Shown here: piece after piece, positions 8,479 through 16,275 of the stretch
Layout of the letters: each line of letters opens with the position of its first letter
Position numbering within the stretch: position 1 is the first letter of the stretch
Assembly (NCBI GenBank): GCA_013213875.1
Contig: JABSSV010000397.1
Span: 1-26,097 of the forward strand
Direction: 5' to 3'
Origin: Lysobacterales bacterium
GTDB taxonomy: Bacteria; Pseudomonadota; Gammaproteobacteria; Xanthomonadales; SZUA-36
Length of the DNA stretch: 26,097 bases
Translations under genes and position numbers: made by a program
The notes under the pieces: generated by a model
Told to the model about the DNA's origin: nothing
The model's input: the letters and a program-made list of their open reading frames with translations, nothing else
Databases searched by the model: none

Positions 8479-9369
8479 CTAGCCGCGCGGGTGATGCTGC
8501 TCGTGCAAACGTTTCAGTCCCTCGCGAGCCACGTGAGTATAAATCTGTGTGGTGGACAGGTCACTATGGCCAAGCAGCAATTGTACGACCCGCAGATCGG
8601 CGCCATGGTTCAATAAATGGGTGGCGAAGGAATGACGCAAGCCATGGGGCGATATGGGTTTGCCAATACCCGCCACCTGCGCGTGCCGTTTGATTCGGTG
8701 CCAAAAGGTCTGACGGGTCATACCGCCCCCGCGCGCGGTCACAAAAACTTCATCTGCCACACGCCCCTTCAGGAGTCCGGGGCGGGCCTCCGCCAGGTAG
8801 CGCGTCAGCCAGCGTTCTGCCTCTTCGCCCAGCGGTACAAGCCGCTCCTTGTTGCCCTTGCCGAGCACCCTAACCAGCCCCTGATTCAGGCTCAGATTAA
8901 CCAGCTGCAGCCCGGTCAGCTCGCTGACACGCAGACCCGTTGCATACATTAACTCCAGCATGGCCCGATCACGCAAACCTAGAGGCTGGTCCGGTAGCGG
9001 CGCGGCCAGCAGCGCTTCCACTTCCTTCTCGCTGAGCGCCTTGGGCAGGCTGCGACCCAGGCGCGGGCTTTCGATCAGGGCTGTTGGATCTTCTGTCAGT
9101 AGCCGTTCACGAACAGCCCAGCGATAGTACTGGCGAAAGGCAGACAGATAGCGGGCGATCGAGCGCGAGCTCCGACCCGCCTTCATTTCAAGCGCGAGAT
9201 ACTCCAGTAGCGCCTCCCGCGAGGCCGCCGGCAGACTGATACCTTGGGCGGTCAAATGACCGGCCAACTTGTCCAGATCACGTCGGTAGCTTTCCAGCGT
9301 GTTGGCACTCAGCCCCCGTTCGGCCCAGATGGCGTCCAGAAATGCATCAATCGCACAGCTATCCTTCAT
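8479..9369 (-). CDS. xerD: Site-specific tyrosine recombinase XerD
   Basis: XerD works with XerC at the dif site, under FtsK control, to resolve chromosome dimers before cell division. The 296 residues (E. coli XerD has 298) include an N-terminal SAM-like core-binding domain (about 5-90) and the catalytic domain with all expected residues: Arg147 (TGLRVSEL), Lys171 (GKGNKERLVPLGEE), His242 and Arg245 (PHGLRHSFATHLLNHGADLR), His268 (LLGHSDLSTTQIYTHV) and the nucleophile Tyr277. Similarity to XerD rather than XerC is clear in MTRQTFWHRIK and the QLHQ-like C-terminal tail. The ATG at 9367-9369 aligns with the E. coli start; no Shine-Dalgarno precedes it. A GTG at 9402 would add 11 residues that do not resemble the family. 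The gene sits alone behind the terminator of the TonB operon. Confidence 0.96.
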   Translation of the reverse strand: MKDSCAIDAFLDAIWAERGLSANTLESYRRDLDKLAGHLTAQGISLPAASREALLEYLALEMKAGRSSRSIARYLSAFRQYYRWAVRERLLTEDPTALIESPRLGRSLPKALSEKEVEALLAAPLPDQPLGLRDRAMLELMYATGLRVSELTGLQLVNLSLNQGLVRVLGKGNKERLVPLGEEAERWLTRYLAEARPGLLKGRVADEVFVTARGGGMTRQTFWHRIKRHAQVAGIGKPISPHGLRHSFATHLLNHGADLRVVQLLLGHSDLSTTQIYTHVAREGLKRLHEQHHPRG

Positions 9370-9375
9370 GGCTGC

Positions 9376-9404
9376 ATTATCACCGCGGGCGGGCGCAGGC
9401 ACAA
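9376..9404 (-). promoter_or_regulatory. Candidate xerD promoter (possibly giving a leaderless mRNA)
   Basis: Minus strand: TTGTGC (9399-9404), a 17 bp spacer, then GATAAT (9376-9381). The -10 is followed by exactly 6 nt and then the xerD ATG, so transcription would begin at or within a base or two of the start codon. The -35 overlaps the T-run of the upstream terminator. Sequence match only. Confidence 0.4.
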
Positions 9405-9428
9405 AAAAGCCCGGCCAGGCCGGGCTTT
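9403..9428 (-). terminator. Rho-independent terminator of the TonB operon
   Basis: Inverted repeat AAAGCCCGG-CCAGG-CCGGGCTTT (9406-9428). On the minus strand the hairpin is followed by a run of six T. It lies 22 bp beyond the stop codon of the TPR gene, the last gene of the operon, and just upstream of xerD. On the plus strand it could form the same hairpin but with only three T behind it. Confidence 0.88.
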
Positions 9429-9450
9429 CATAGGGTGAACGGACACGAGC

Positions 9451-10728
9451 TCAAAGGCCAGTGCGGGCGCGCTCCTCACGCATGTGTGCCTGCCACTGCT
9501 GGGCCTGGCCGCGCGCGCCGGGGAAGCGAGCAGCACGATTCCAGGCAGCGGTGGCGCGCTCGTAGTTACCGCGCTGGAACTCAGTCATACCCATCAGCAG
9601 ATGGGCGTCGCCGGTTTCCCGCTCCTTCAGGCCGCCTTTATCCAGCGCCGCCTGTAAAGCCGCAGCCCCCTCTTCCCAGCGCTCCATGTCGACCAGAATG
9701 TAGGCACGACGCATATCAATTTTGCCGTCATCCGCCAGCTTACCCGATTGCGCAAAAGCCGCCAGGGCGCGCTCGTACTCTTCAGCGGCGTACCAGTTGT
9801 CCCCAGCCATGGTCCAGTAGCGCTCTTCCGGAGCAATAACGCCCGCTTCCAGTTCGGTCTGCAATACCTGCGCCGCCTTGAACGGCACATCTTGCGACGC
9901 GTAGAGATTGGCCAGATAAAGCATGTCCGGTTGTTTGTCCAACAGGCCCTTGCGGTAGGCCAGAGCGATTACGGAAAGCGCCTTGGCGTTATTACCAATT
10001 CGGTAGTAGGTGTTGGACAGCTGGTTCCAATACACCTTTTTGTCAGGCCATTTGGAGATCAGCACCTCCAGCGTGTCAGCGGCCTCAGGGAACTGCTCGA
10101 GCTGGAAATGGGCGGCCAGCTTGAGCTGGTACCAGGGCTCCTTGGGATCAGGCGACATGGAGATCGCCTTACCCATGGACGTCACCACATTACGCCAGTC
10201 CTCGCGCTGGGCGTAAATGGAGCCTTGCAGAACATAGGCGGCCGCCGTGTGCTTCTCTTCCGGTACACGACAAAACCAGAGATCAAGGCGCTCCAACGCT
10301 TCCGAGTATCGCTCCTTGCTGTAGTAGAGCTGGGCGATCTGGTACATAAGGGCGTAATGCTGCTGATCTGGCAGGGCATCCAGCTCCACCGCTGTCTCGA
10401 ATTCCTTCAGCGCCGCATCATAATCCTCCATCTGCCAGTTCACCTGCGCGATGGCCTGCGCCAGAACGGACTTGGAGTAATCGCTGGTGGCCCGGTTACG
10501 AAGCTGGACAAAAATGTCTTTGGCCTCGCTGTACTGCTCTTCACCGACCAGCTCGTAGGCCTTGGTCATGCGGTTATAAACTGCCTGGTCGGTGGTGCCC
10601 GCAGTGACACCGCGCTCAGCGCCGCAGGCGTCCTGAGCCTGAGCGGTCACGGCAAAGAAGGGCGCCCCGGACAGGGTAGCTGCGACCGCAGCCGCTAATG
10701 CTGTTGATCTGATCGTTGCCATGCTCAC
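9451..10728 (-). CDS. Periplasmic TPR-repeat protein of the TonB operon
   Basis: A 425-residue secreted protein with an N-terminal signal peptide (about 1-31, ending AVTAQA) and tetratricopeptide repeats over most of the rest: AVYNRMTKAYELVGEEQYSE, then DYDAALKEFETAVELD, YYSKERYSEALERLDLW and EEYERALAAFAQSGKLADDG. The repeats predict a protein-protein scaffold in the periplasm. It is the last gene of the DUF3450-TtpC-ExbB-ExbD-TonB operon. Its GTG start overlaps the tonB stop (GTGA), and an ATG two codons later (10722) is an equally good start, with GGAG about 10 nt upstream. TPR proteins commonly accompany TtpC-type TonB operons of marine gammaproteobacteria; the exact role is unknown, and interaction with TonB or TtpC is my inference. 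A terminator follows. Confidence 0.85.
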   Translation of the reverse strand: MSMATIRSTALAAAVAATLSGAPFFAVTAQAQDACGAERGVTAGTTDQAVYNRMTKAYELVGEEQYSEAKDIFVQLRNRATSDYSKSVLAQAIAQVNWQMEDYDAALKEFETAVELDALPDQQHYALMYQIAQLYYSKERYSEALERLDLWFCRVPEEKHTAAAYVLQGSIYAQREDWRNVVTSMGKAISMSPDPKEPWYQLKLAAHFQLEQFPEAADTLEVLISKWPDKKVYWNQLSNTYYRIGNNAKALSVIALAYRKGLLDKQPDMLYLANLYASQDVPFKAAQVLQTELEAGVIAPEERYWTMAGDNWYAAEEYERALAAFAQSGKLADDGKIDMRRAYILVDMERWEEGAAALQAALDKGGLKERETGDAHLLMGMTEFQRGNYERATAAWNRAARFPGARGQAQQWQAHMREERARTGL

Positions 10729-11360
10729 TGATCTCCGAGGTTAAAATCGAGCGTTTGAGTGGCCAAACGCTCCACTGCCACACCATCCACTACGCGCGGC
10801 TTGAATTTCCACTTCAAAATGGCGCGCAGGGCTGCACGATTGAACACGCGCGGCGGATCCGCATCAATCACGCGAGGCTTCTTCACCGTACCCACCTCCG
10901 TGATGGTGAATTCGATCGTCACATAACCCTCGAGGCCCTTGATGGACGCCTCGCGGGGATACATGGGGTTGATCCGTACCAAGGGAATGATGTCGCCTTC
11001 GGCCGTTTTATCCACCTGGCTAAAGCTACCAATAAAAATGCCCTCACCGCCCACCATGGGGTTATCGATATTCGGGATATCGAGCTTGGGCATCTGCTGC
11101 ACCACCTCCTGCGGCTTCTGCACGTTCATTTTCGGCGGCGGTGGCGGCTCTTTCGGCTTGGGTGGCGGCTTCGGCTTGACGCGGTTTTTGGCCAGCGCGT
11201 CATCCGGAATGTCTACGGGCCCGAAACGGATGCCAGAAATCGCATCCAGATCGTTCGCCCGACCGTCACCGGAAGAAATCAGCTTATACATAAAAATAAA
11301 CAAGCCGAAGGTCACACCGACGGCAAGCAGCGCAGCAAGGGGTGTGCGAAATTTGCTCAT
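10725..11360 (-). CDS. tonB: TonB-family energy transducer
   Basis: A 211-residue TonB protein carrying proton-motive energy from the inner-membrane ExbB-ExbD complex to outer-membrane TonB-dependent receptors. It shows a single N-terminal membrane anchor (about 8-28, LAALLAVGVTFGLFIFMYK), a short Pro-Lys spacer (KPKPPPKPKEPPPPPK, 62-77) and a C-terminal domain with the YP motif (PMYPREA, 132-138), EGYVTIEFTITEVGTVKKP and FNRAALRAILKWKFKP. It resembles the shorter TonB2 type rather than E. coli TonB. The anchor lacks the SxxxH arrangement of E. coli TonB, as far as I can see. A Shine-Dalgarno AGGAG lies about 10 nt ahead. exbD is 18 bp upstream and the TPR gene overlaps its stop. Confidence 0.93.
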   Translation of the reverse strand: MSKFRTPLAALLAVGVTFGLFIFMYKLISSGDGRANDLDAISGIRFGPVDIPDDALAKNRVKPKPPPKPKEPPPPPKMNVQKPQEVVQQMPKLDIPNIDNPMVGGEGIFIGSFSQVDKTAEGDIIPLVRINPMYPREASIKGLEGYVTIEFTITEVGTVKKPRVIDADPPRVFNRAALRAILKWKFKPRVVDGVAVERLATQTLDFNLGDQ

Positions 11361-11378
11361 GCTTAGCTAGCTCCTGCT

Positions 11379-11780
11379 TCAGTTTGGCGGATCGGCAGAG
11401 ATGGCAATGCCTTCAATGCCCGCCAGTTTTATCTGATCCATGACCTGGGTCACCACGCCGACGCGGGCCCCCTTATCGGCCACGATCACTACGCTGCCTT
11501 CCGGGTTCTCAGCCTTGGCGCGCTCCACCATGGCGCGCACTTCTCGAACCTCAATGCTGCGCTTGTTCATCCAGATTTCATCGTTAGAACGGACGCCGAC
11601 CAAAATGGTTCCCTTCTGCAGGCGAACCGATTGATCGGCGAGCGGTTTCACAATCTCTGCGCCGGTTTCCTTGGTAAAGGACGTCGTTACGATGAAGAAG
11701 ATCAACATGATAAACACGATGTCGAGCATCGGCGTGATGTTGATTTCCGTCTCGTCTTGCTGGGCGTGGCGTCGGGCCAT
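11379..11780 (-). CDS. exbD: Biopolymer transport protein ExbD
   Basis: A 133-residue ExbD/TolR-family protein, a component of the proton-conducting motor that drives TonB. It has a short cytoplasmic N-terminus, one membrane helix (about 18-36) starting PMLDIVFIMLIFFIVT with the conserved protonatable aspartate at Asp20, and a periplasmic domain ending in VVTQVMDQIKLAGIEGIAIS, the usual ExbD fold. AGGAGA lies 8 nt ahead of the ATG. It lies 17 bp behind exbB and 18 bp ahead of tonB, all in one operon. Confidence 0.95.
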   Translation of the reverse strand: MARRHAQQDETEINITPMLDIVFIMLIFFIVTTSFTKETGAEIVKPLADQSVRLQKGTILVGVRSNDEIWMNKRSIEVREVRAMVERAKAENPEGSVVIVADKGARVGVVTQVMDQIKLAGIEGIAISADPPN

Positions 11781-11797
11781 GACTCAGATCTCCTGCT

Positions 11798-12322
11798 TTA
11801 GTGGTGCTGCAGCTGGTCTTCCAGCGCTTCGGTTTCCGTGGCAGCCTTGTGTTCAAGCCAGGTACCGAAATACACGCCTGACAGGGCCGCGACCATGCCG
11901 GCCATGGTCGGCACGGTGGCCTTGGACACGCCGGCCGCCATGGCGCGCGCATTACCGCTGCCGCTGTAAGTCATGACGTCGAATACCGAAACCATGCCCG
12001 TCACGGTACCCATCAGGCCCAGCAGGGGGCAGATGGCGATCAGGGCCTTGATCAGGCCGATGTTTTTCTTCAGCGCAACATTGGTCTCGGAGATCATTTG
12101 CTCACGAACCCGCTTGGCATACCAGGAGGTGGTATCCGCGCGCGCGTCCCAGGCCTCAATGGTCTGCTTCATCTCACCGGGATGCACGCGGTAGAAGTAC
12201 CACAGGCGCTCCAGAATAAAGGTCCACATCAGGAACAGCACCAGCATGATGGCGTACAGCACATCGCCACCCAACTCGATGAAGTCCCTGATGGACGCTA
12301 TGGCGTCATAGAACCAGATCAT
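11798..12322 (-). CDS. exbB: ExbB-type proton channel protein (ExbB2-like)
   Basis: A 174-residue MotA/TolQ/ExbB-family protein. Membrane helices fall near residues 17-40, 92-116 (ALIAICPLLGLMGTVTGMVS, the family signature) and 134-156 (KATVPTMAGMVAALSGVYFG). With ExbD it forms the proton-driven motor. The short length, with an almost absent N-terminal extension, is typical of ExbB2 in TonB2 systems. Its ATG overlaps the stop of the larger ttpC-like gene by 4 nt (ATGA), and exbD follows after 17 bp. Confidence 0.93.
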   Translation of the reverse strand: MIWFYDAIASIRDFIELGGDVLYAIMLVLFLMWTFILERLWYFYRVHPGEMKQTIEAWDARADTTSWYAKRVREQMISETNVALKKNIGLIKALIAICPLLGLMGTVTGMVSVFDVMTYSGSGNARAMAAGVSKATVPTMAGMVAALSGVYFGTWLEHKAATETEALEDQLQHH

Positions 12323-13665
12323 CCATGGCGCTCCGCAAGACGGGCGATGATGCCGGCCGCCTGTTCTTCCAGCACCTGAATCAGGGCCTTGCTCTTGCCC
12401 TGCAGGAAGCTGTGGAACAGCGTCAGCGGAATGGCGACCACCAGACCCAGCACGGTGGTGACCAGGGCGGTTGAAATACCGCCGGCCATCATGCGCGGGT
12501 CACCCGTGCCGAACAGGGTGATCATCTGGAAGGTTGCGATCATGCCGACCACGGTACCCAGCAGACCGAGCAGAGGTGCGATGACGTAAAGCACCTTGAT
12601 AAAGCTCAGACCGCTCTCCAAAGGCGCTGTCTCGCGCAGGATGGCTTCATCCAGCTTCAGCTCAAGCGTCTCAATATCGGTCTCCGGGTTATCGGCATAC
12701 ACGCCCATGACCCGACCCAGCGGATTGGACTTGTCCGGCGTATCCGTCTTCAGCTGTTTGCGAATCTTGCCGCCGGTGGAGTACAGCACTAAGAATTTCC
12801 AGAAACACAGCAGCAAGCCCAGCAGGCCCACACCAAGAACCACGTAGCCAACCGGGCCGCCGTCTTCCTGTACTCGCTCAATGGGTGATTTGCTCTGCAC
12901 CACGGCGCGCAGGATCTGGCCGCGGGAGAAATCAACCGCCATATCCACAGCCTGTCCGCTGGGCACATCCTGCAGGTTCGCCGCCATACCCTGAAAACGG
13001 GCCGATGGCTGACGCGCCAGTTCGATCAGGTTTACCCGGCTCTTGCTGGGATCCCAGTCCAGGAAGCTGCCGTTGCTGACGGCGTTGAAGACGCCAACGC
13101 GAACCACGTCCAGCTCCTGCTTCTCACCGTTGGCCCGCTCCACGGGAGCGACAAAGCGCACCACTTTGCCGGACTCGGCAATCTCGGTAACCATGCTGGA
13201 CCAGATCCGGCGCAGCTCCGCTACATTGGGCAATTCCTTGCTCTGGGCAATGTCAGCGAGAAAATCGCCGCGCCCCGGGAACTGGGCGGACACCATGGAG
13301 TCGTCCAGCGCTGACTGCAGGTCACCAGATGCCTGACGCACAATGCCGAACAACTCACCCAGGTTACCCATACGCTCCTGCAGGACCGTTTCCAGCTCTG
13401 CCAGGTCGCGCTCATTCACGTCGTACTCGTTCTTGAGACGATCGCTGCGCGCTTCCTGATTGGCCAGCTCCTGCTGAGCCTGGGCCAGCAGGGTGCGCTG
13501 GTTGTTACGGTCCCGCAGAAACTCGGCCTCACGTTGTTCGTTCAGCTTGCCTTCTTCCCGCACCGCCCGATCGACCTCGGCGGCGAGTTCCTGCAGCGTC
13601 TGCGCAGAGGCGAAGCCACTGGTTGCCAGCAACGCGCCGGCCAATATAATTTTTAGTGTTCTCAT
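12319..13665 (-). CDS. ttpC: TtpC-like large MotA/TolQ/ExbB proton-channel protein
   Basis: A 448-residue protein with a cleavable signal peptide (1-21), a long charged, probably coiled-coil periplasmic region (about 25-110) and a further periplasmic domain to about 270. Then come three membrane helices (273-295, 356-380, 397-420), the last two carrying the family signature APLLGLLGTVVGMIATF and TALVTTVLGLVVAIPLTLFH. This architecture fits TtpC, the extra inner-membrane protein that TonB2 systems of Vibrio need for siderophore uptake. Its gene overlaps that of the DUF3450 protein upstream and exbB downstream by 4 nt each (ATGA). The symbol is given by architecture and context; whether it contributes to the channel or bridges to the outer membrane is not shown by the sequence. 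Confidence 0.85.
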   Translation of the reverse strand: MRTLKIILAGALLATSGFASAQTLQELAAEVDRAVREEGKLNEQREAEFLRDRNNQRTLLAQAQQELANQEARSDRLKNEYDVNERDLAELETVLQERMGNLGELFGIVRQASGDLQSALDDSMVSAQFPGRGDFLADIAQSKELPNVAELRRIWSSMVTEIAESGKVVRFVAPVERANGEKQELDVVRVGVFNAVSNGSFLDWDPSKSRVNLIELARQPSARFQGMAANLQDVPSGQAVDMAVDFSRGQILRAVVQSKSPIERVQEDGGPVGYVVLGVGLLGLLLCFWKFLVLYSTGGKIRKQLKTDTPDKSNPLGRVMGVYADNPETDIETLELKLDEAILRETAPLESGLSFIKVLYVIAPLLGLLGTVVGMIATFQMITLFGTGDPRMMAGGISTALVTTVLGLVVAIPLTLFHSFLQGKSKALIQVLEEQAAGIIARLAERHG

Positions 13666-14438
13666 TGTGCCACCTCCGGTCCAGGTACAGGCAGGGTGAC
13701 CAGATTGGGCGCCTTCTCATTACGGGCGATGGCCAAGCCTTCTTTCACCTCAAGCCGGTACTTGTCCGGCAGATCCTCATACACGCGCGTGCTCGGGTTG
13801 AACCAACCGGTAGTGACCTGGTCGCTGGTTTGATAAACCAGCAGCGTGCGTCCGATGCGCAGGAACTCAACGGTCTGGCCCGTGGTCGGCAGCGCCTCAG
13901 AATAGGCCTCGGTAGTCCGGCCGTACTCCAGCTCGCCCTGGTAGGCTTCCATGATGCGGCGATACTTCTCAGAGGTGGTCACATCCGCACGATCCATCAT
14001 GTCGCGCAGGCGCAGTACCCGCTCGCGACGCTCCTCCAGGCGGAACGGCATGTCAGCCTCAACCACCTGGTCCAGCGTGTCGATCATCTCCAGCATCAGC
14101 GGCACAACACCCCGATTGGTGCTCTCCAGCCCTTCCAGCTGCTCGTTGATTGAGACGATTTCGTTGCGCTGGTCCGTAACCACTTTTTCCAGCTGGTCGT
14201 TATAGATGCGCAGACTGTCGGTCTCTCTGACGACCGCCCGGTACTGGGCCAGCAGATCAGCCGTTTGCTGCGCCAGAGCCGTCACACGCTTCTGTGATGC
14301 GGCGCCGTCCCGGTTGATCTTGCCTTCCTTGCCGACCGTGTTGTTTAGCAGCTGCTGCGCGGGGGCGTTGCCCGTGAGCAGTGCGGCCGAAATCACCACA
14401 CCGGCCGTAAGGATTTTGAATCGAGTTTTTCGTGGCAT
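13662..14438 (-). CDS. DUF3450 periplasmic coiled-coil protein, first gene of the TonB operon
   Basis: A 258-residue secreted protein. The ATG at 14436-14438 begins a signal peptide (MPRKTRFKILTAGVVISAAL, ending around APAQ); a longer open frame to 14555 would bury it. Residues 30-110 are rich in charged heptads (ALAQQTADLLAQYRAVVRET, LRIYNDQLEKVVTDQRNEI) and likely form a coiled coil. The middle matches the DUF3450 pattern: PLMLEMIDTLDQVVEADMPF, then RERVLRLRDMMDRADVTTSE and KYRRIMEAYQGELEYGRTTE. DUF3450 proteins are regularly encoded directly ahead of TtpC-type proton-channel genes. The function is unknown; a periplasmic partner of TtpC is inferred from context. The stop overlaps the next start by 4 nt. 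Confidence 0.88.
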   Translation of the reverse strand: MPRKTRFKILTAGVVISAALLTGNAPAQQLLNNTVGKEGKINRDGAASQKRVTALAQQTADLLAQYRAVVRETDSLRIYNDQLEKVVTDQRNEIVSINEQLEGLESTNRGVVPLMLEMIDTLDQVVEADMPFRLEERRERVLRLRDMMDRADVTTSEKYRRIMEAYQGELEYGRTTEAYSEALPTTGQTVEFLRIGRTLLVYQTSDQVTTGWFNPSTRVYEDLPDKYRLEVKEGLAIARNEKAPNLVTLPVPGPEVAQ

Positions 14439-14691
14439 TGCCTTTTCCAGTTTATGAGTTGGTATTAGCGAACAGGGGACGCACACATCACCCTCTGTCC
14501 GATTCCACAAAGACAGGGCGACTGAGGATACCTGAAGCTGCCGCAACAATTCCACATCGGATTATCGCCTTCCTCAGCAAAAGCGGCTCGAGAAGGTCAT
14601 GCAAGCGCGCGGAAAAGACCGCTCAAGAAGCTCTCTCGACCCCGCACGGGCGACGCGGGGTTGTGGTCGCGCAGCGTGCCACCATAATGGA
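14439..14691. other. Divergent intergenic region between the TonB operon and rdd
   Basis: These 253 bp are the largest gap in the window. They should hold the operon promoter. Only a GATAAT on the minus strand (14561-14566) without a good -35 is visible. I see no Fur box (GATAATGATAATCATTATC-like), which argues against simple iron control from this site. A 7-bp inverted repeat ACCCCGC...GCGGGGT lies at about 14639-14662; it has no T-run. Confidence 0.5.
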
Positions 14692-15237
14692 ATGAGTACC
14701 GTCGCCGAAGAAGTCATGAACCACTCAGAACCCAAGCTCCCCCCAGGCAGTCAGGCCGGCGCACAGCCCTGTAGCCTCTTGCGGCGGGGCATGATCATGT
14801 TGTACGACCTGATGCCCGCTCTGGCGGTGGTACTAATCGCCGCATTTATCGCCCTGCCCGTCACCGGTTCTGAGGTACAGCTGGGCCGCGATATCGGTTT
14901 TACCCTGTATGCGCTGGCGGCCTGGTTTGCCTATCTGGGCCTGTGTTGGACCTTGGCCGGGCAGACGCTGGGCATGCGCACCTGGCGTGTGGATCTGCTG
15001 ACCGTGGCAGGCAAGCGACCGGGATGGGGGCAATGCCTGGGACGCTTCGCAGCCTCGCTGCTGTCGCTGGCCTGCCTGGGGCTGGGATTTTGGGTCAGTC
15101 TGTTTCGCAGCGACCGGGCCTGCTGGCACGACCTTCTAAGCGGCACGCGTCTGATCCAGCGCCCGAAGCGGCAGCGGCGAAAGCGCTCAGACGGAACGTC
15201 TCAGGATAAGGATGATGACGGCGGCGAGCGCCAGTGA
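14692..15237 (+). CDS. RDD-family membrane protein
   Basis: A 181-residue integral membrane protein. The RDD signature reads LLRRGMIMLYDLMPALAVVL at the first helix (Arg and Asp conserved), then AWFAYLGLCWTLAGQTLGMR between the second helix and the hallmark GQTLGMRTWR loop, and finally GFWVSLFRSDRACWHDLLSG, where the second family aspartate lies in WHDLLSGT. Function of the family is unsettled; some members are linked to ion or proton exchange. The basic, then acidic C-terminal tail (PKRQRRKRSD and beyond) runs 51 bp into the convergent lptG gene. The ATG at 14692 has no good ribosome site; an ATG at 14716 preceded by GAAGAAG is an alternative. An RDD gene next to lptFG is a common arrangement in this class, as I recall it. 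Confidence 0.85.
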   Translation: MSTVAEEVMNHSEPKLPPGSQAGAQPCSLLRRGMIMLYDLMPALAVVLIAAFIALPVTGSEVQLGRDIGFTLYALAAWFAYLGLCWTLAGQTLGMRTWRVDLLTVAGKRPGWGQCLGRFAASLLSLACLGLGFWVSLFRSDRACWHDLLSGTRLIQRPKRQRRKRSDGTSQDKDDDGGERQ

Positions 15238-16275
15238 CGGCAGCGCCGTACCCACAAAAGCCGGCATGGCGTAGGCGTCCGCAAAATTTTGCATGGTGCG
15301 GCTGACGATCATAAACACGCCACCCAGTGTCATGCCGATGAAGATGCGCAGGCCAATGCTCTGGGAGCGGCTGGACCCAAACAGAAAGGGCATGCCGGCC
15401 AACACCAGCGCCAGCACGGTCAGCGGATAGAGCGCTTTGGACCAGAGCACGGAATTGTAGGCTCTCGCATCGAGTCCGTTTTGTCGCAGATAAGCCAGTT
15501 GATCCATGATGCCGCGCATGGACATATAGCGGGGTCGCGTGACTGCGGAGCGCAAAAGCTCCGGCCCGAAGCCGACGGACCATTCCCGCTGATCGCTAAC
15601 CTGCCGCGACACCGCCGCGTCATCCAGCCGCCTCTCGGTACTGTCGTAGAGCTGCCAGCTCTGACCGTCGTGCACCGCTTTCTTTGCTTGTGTCACACGC
15701 TCCAGAGACCGCTCCGGACTGAACGCGAACTCGACCACGTTAATCAGGGTGCCGCCATCCGTGACGGCCTCATCGGACTGCACGATGGAGCGATCTACGT
15801 TAATGAAGCGATCGCCATCACGAATCCACAAGAGGCCACTGGCGCCAGACCGTCCGGTAGCCGCCACCCGCGAGTCCTTCAAGGCTCGGGCCTGCGCCTC
15901 TGCGGGCGGCATGACCCACTCGCCCAGGGCCATGACGCCCAGGGTCAGAACCAGCACAGCGCCCAAAACCGAGCCGGAGATACGCAACCGCGAAGCACCC
16001 GCTGTTCGAAAGGCCACCAACTCATTGGCCGCTGCCAGCGCACCGACACCGATCAGCGCACCCAGCAGCGAGGCCACCGGAAAGACCACGTAGGCCGCCC
16101 CCGGCGCCTTGAGCAAAACGTAGTAGAAAACCGACTGCAGGGATACGCCGCCACTGGTCTCGCCGAGCTGATCCAGCAAGGTGAACATGGACATAAGCAG
16201 GGTCAGCCCGAACCAGACGGCAAGCACGCCCAGCAGCGCAGTTCGGCCCACATAGCGGTCCACCAGCTTGATCAT
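15187..16275 (-). CDS. lptG: Lipopolysaccharide export permease LptG
   Basis: A 362-residue inner-membrane subunit of the LptB2FG transporter, which extracts lipopolysaccharide from the inner membrane and passes it to LptC and LptA. The ATG at 16273-16275 opens MIKLVDRYVGRTALLGVLAV, as in known LptG proteins. The N-terminal membrane helices are followed by a periplasmic jellyroll region (about 130-260, with IRDGDRFINVD), then C-terminal helices (YPLTVLALVLAGMPFLFGSS, GLRIFIGMTLGGVFMIVSR). The gene overlaps lptF by 4 nt (ATGA). Its last 51 bp, encoding the end of the final helix (AVIILILRRSV), overlap the convergent RDD gene. The C-terminus has normal family length, so the overlap is not a truncation. 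Confidence 0.95.
   Translation of the reverse strand: MIKLVDRYVGRTALLGVLAVWFGLTLLMSMFTLLDQLGETSGGVSLQSVFYYVLLKAPGAAYVVFPVASLLGALIGVGALAAANELVAFRTAGASRLRISGSVLGAVLVLTLGVMALGEWVMPPAEAQARALKDSRVAATGRSGASGLLWIRDGDRFINVDRSIVQSDEAVTDGGTLINVVEFAFSPERSLERVTQAKKAVHDGQSWQLYDSTERRLDDAAVSRQVSDQREWSVGFGPELLRSAVTRPRYMSMRGIMDQLAYLRQNGLDARAYNSVLWSKALYPLTVLALVLAGMPFLFGSSRSQSIGLRIFIGMTLGGVFMIVSRTMQNFADAYAMPAFVGTALPSLALAAVIILILRRSV

Noticed and set aside
14639..14662. ACCCCGC...GCGGGGT hairpin upstream of the RDD gene
   Set aside because: It has no T-run in either direction and no gene ends next to it.
14439..14691. Possible Fur box before the TonB operon
   Set aside because: No sequence close to the GATAATGATAATCATTATC consensus is present; only an isolated GATAAT is seen.
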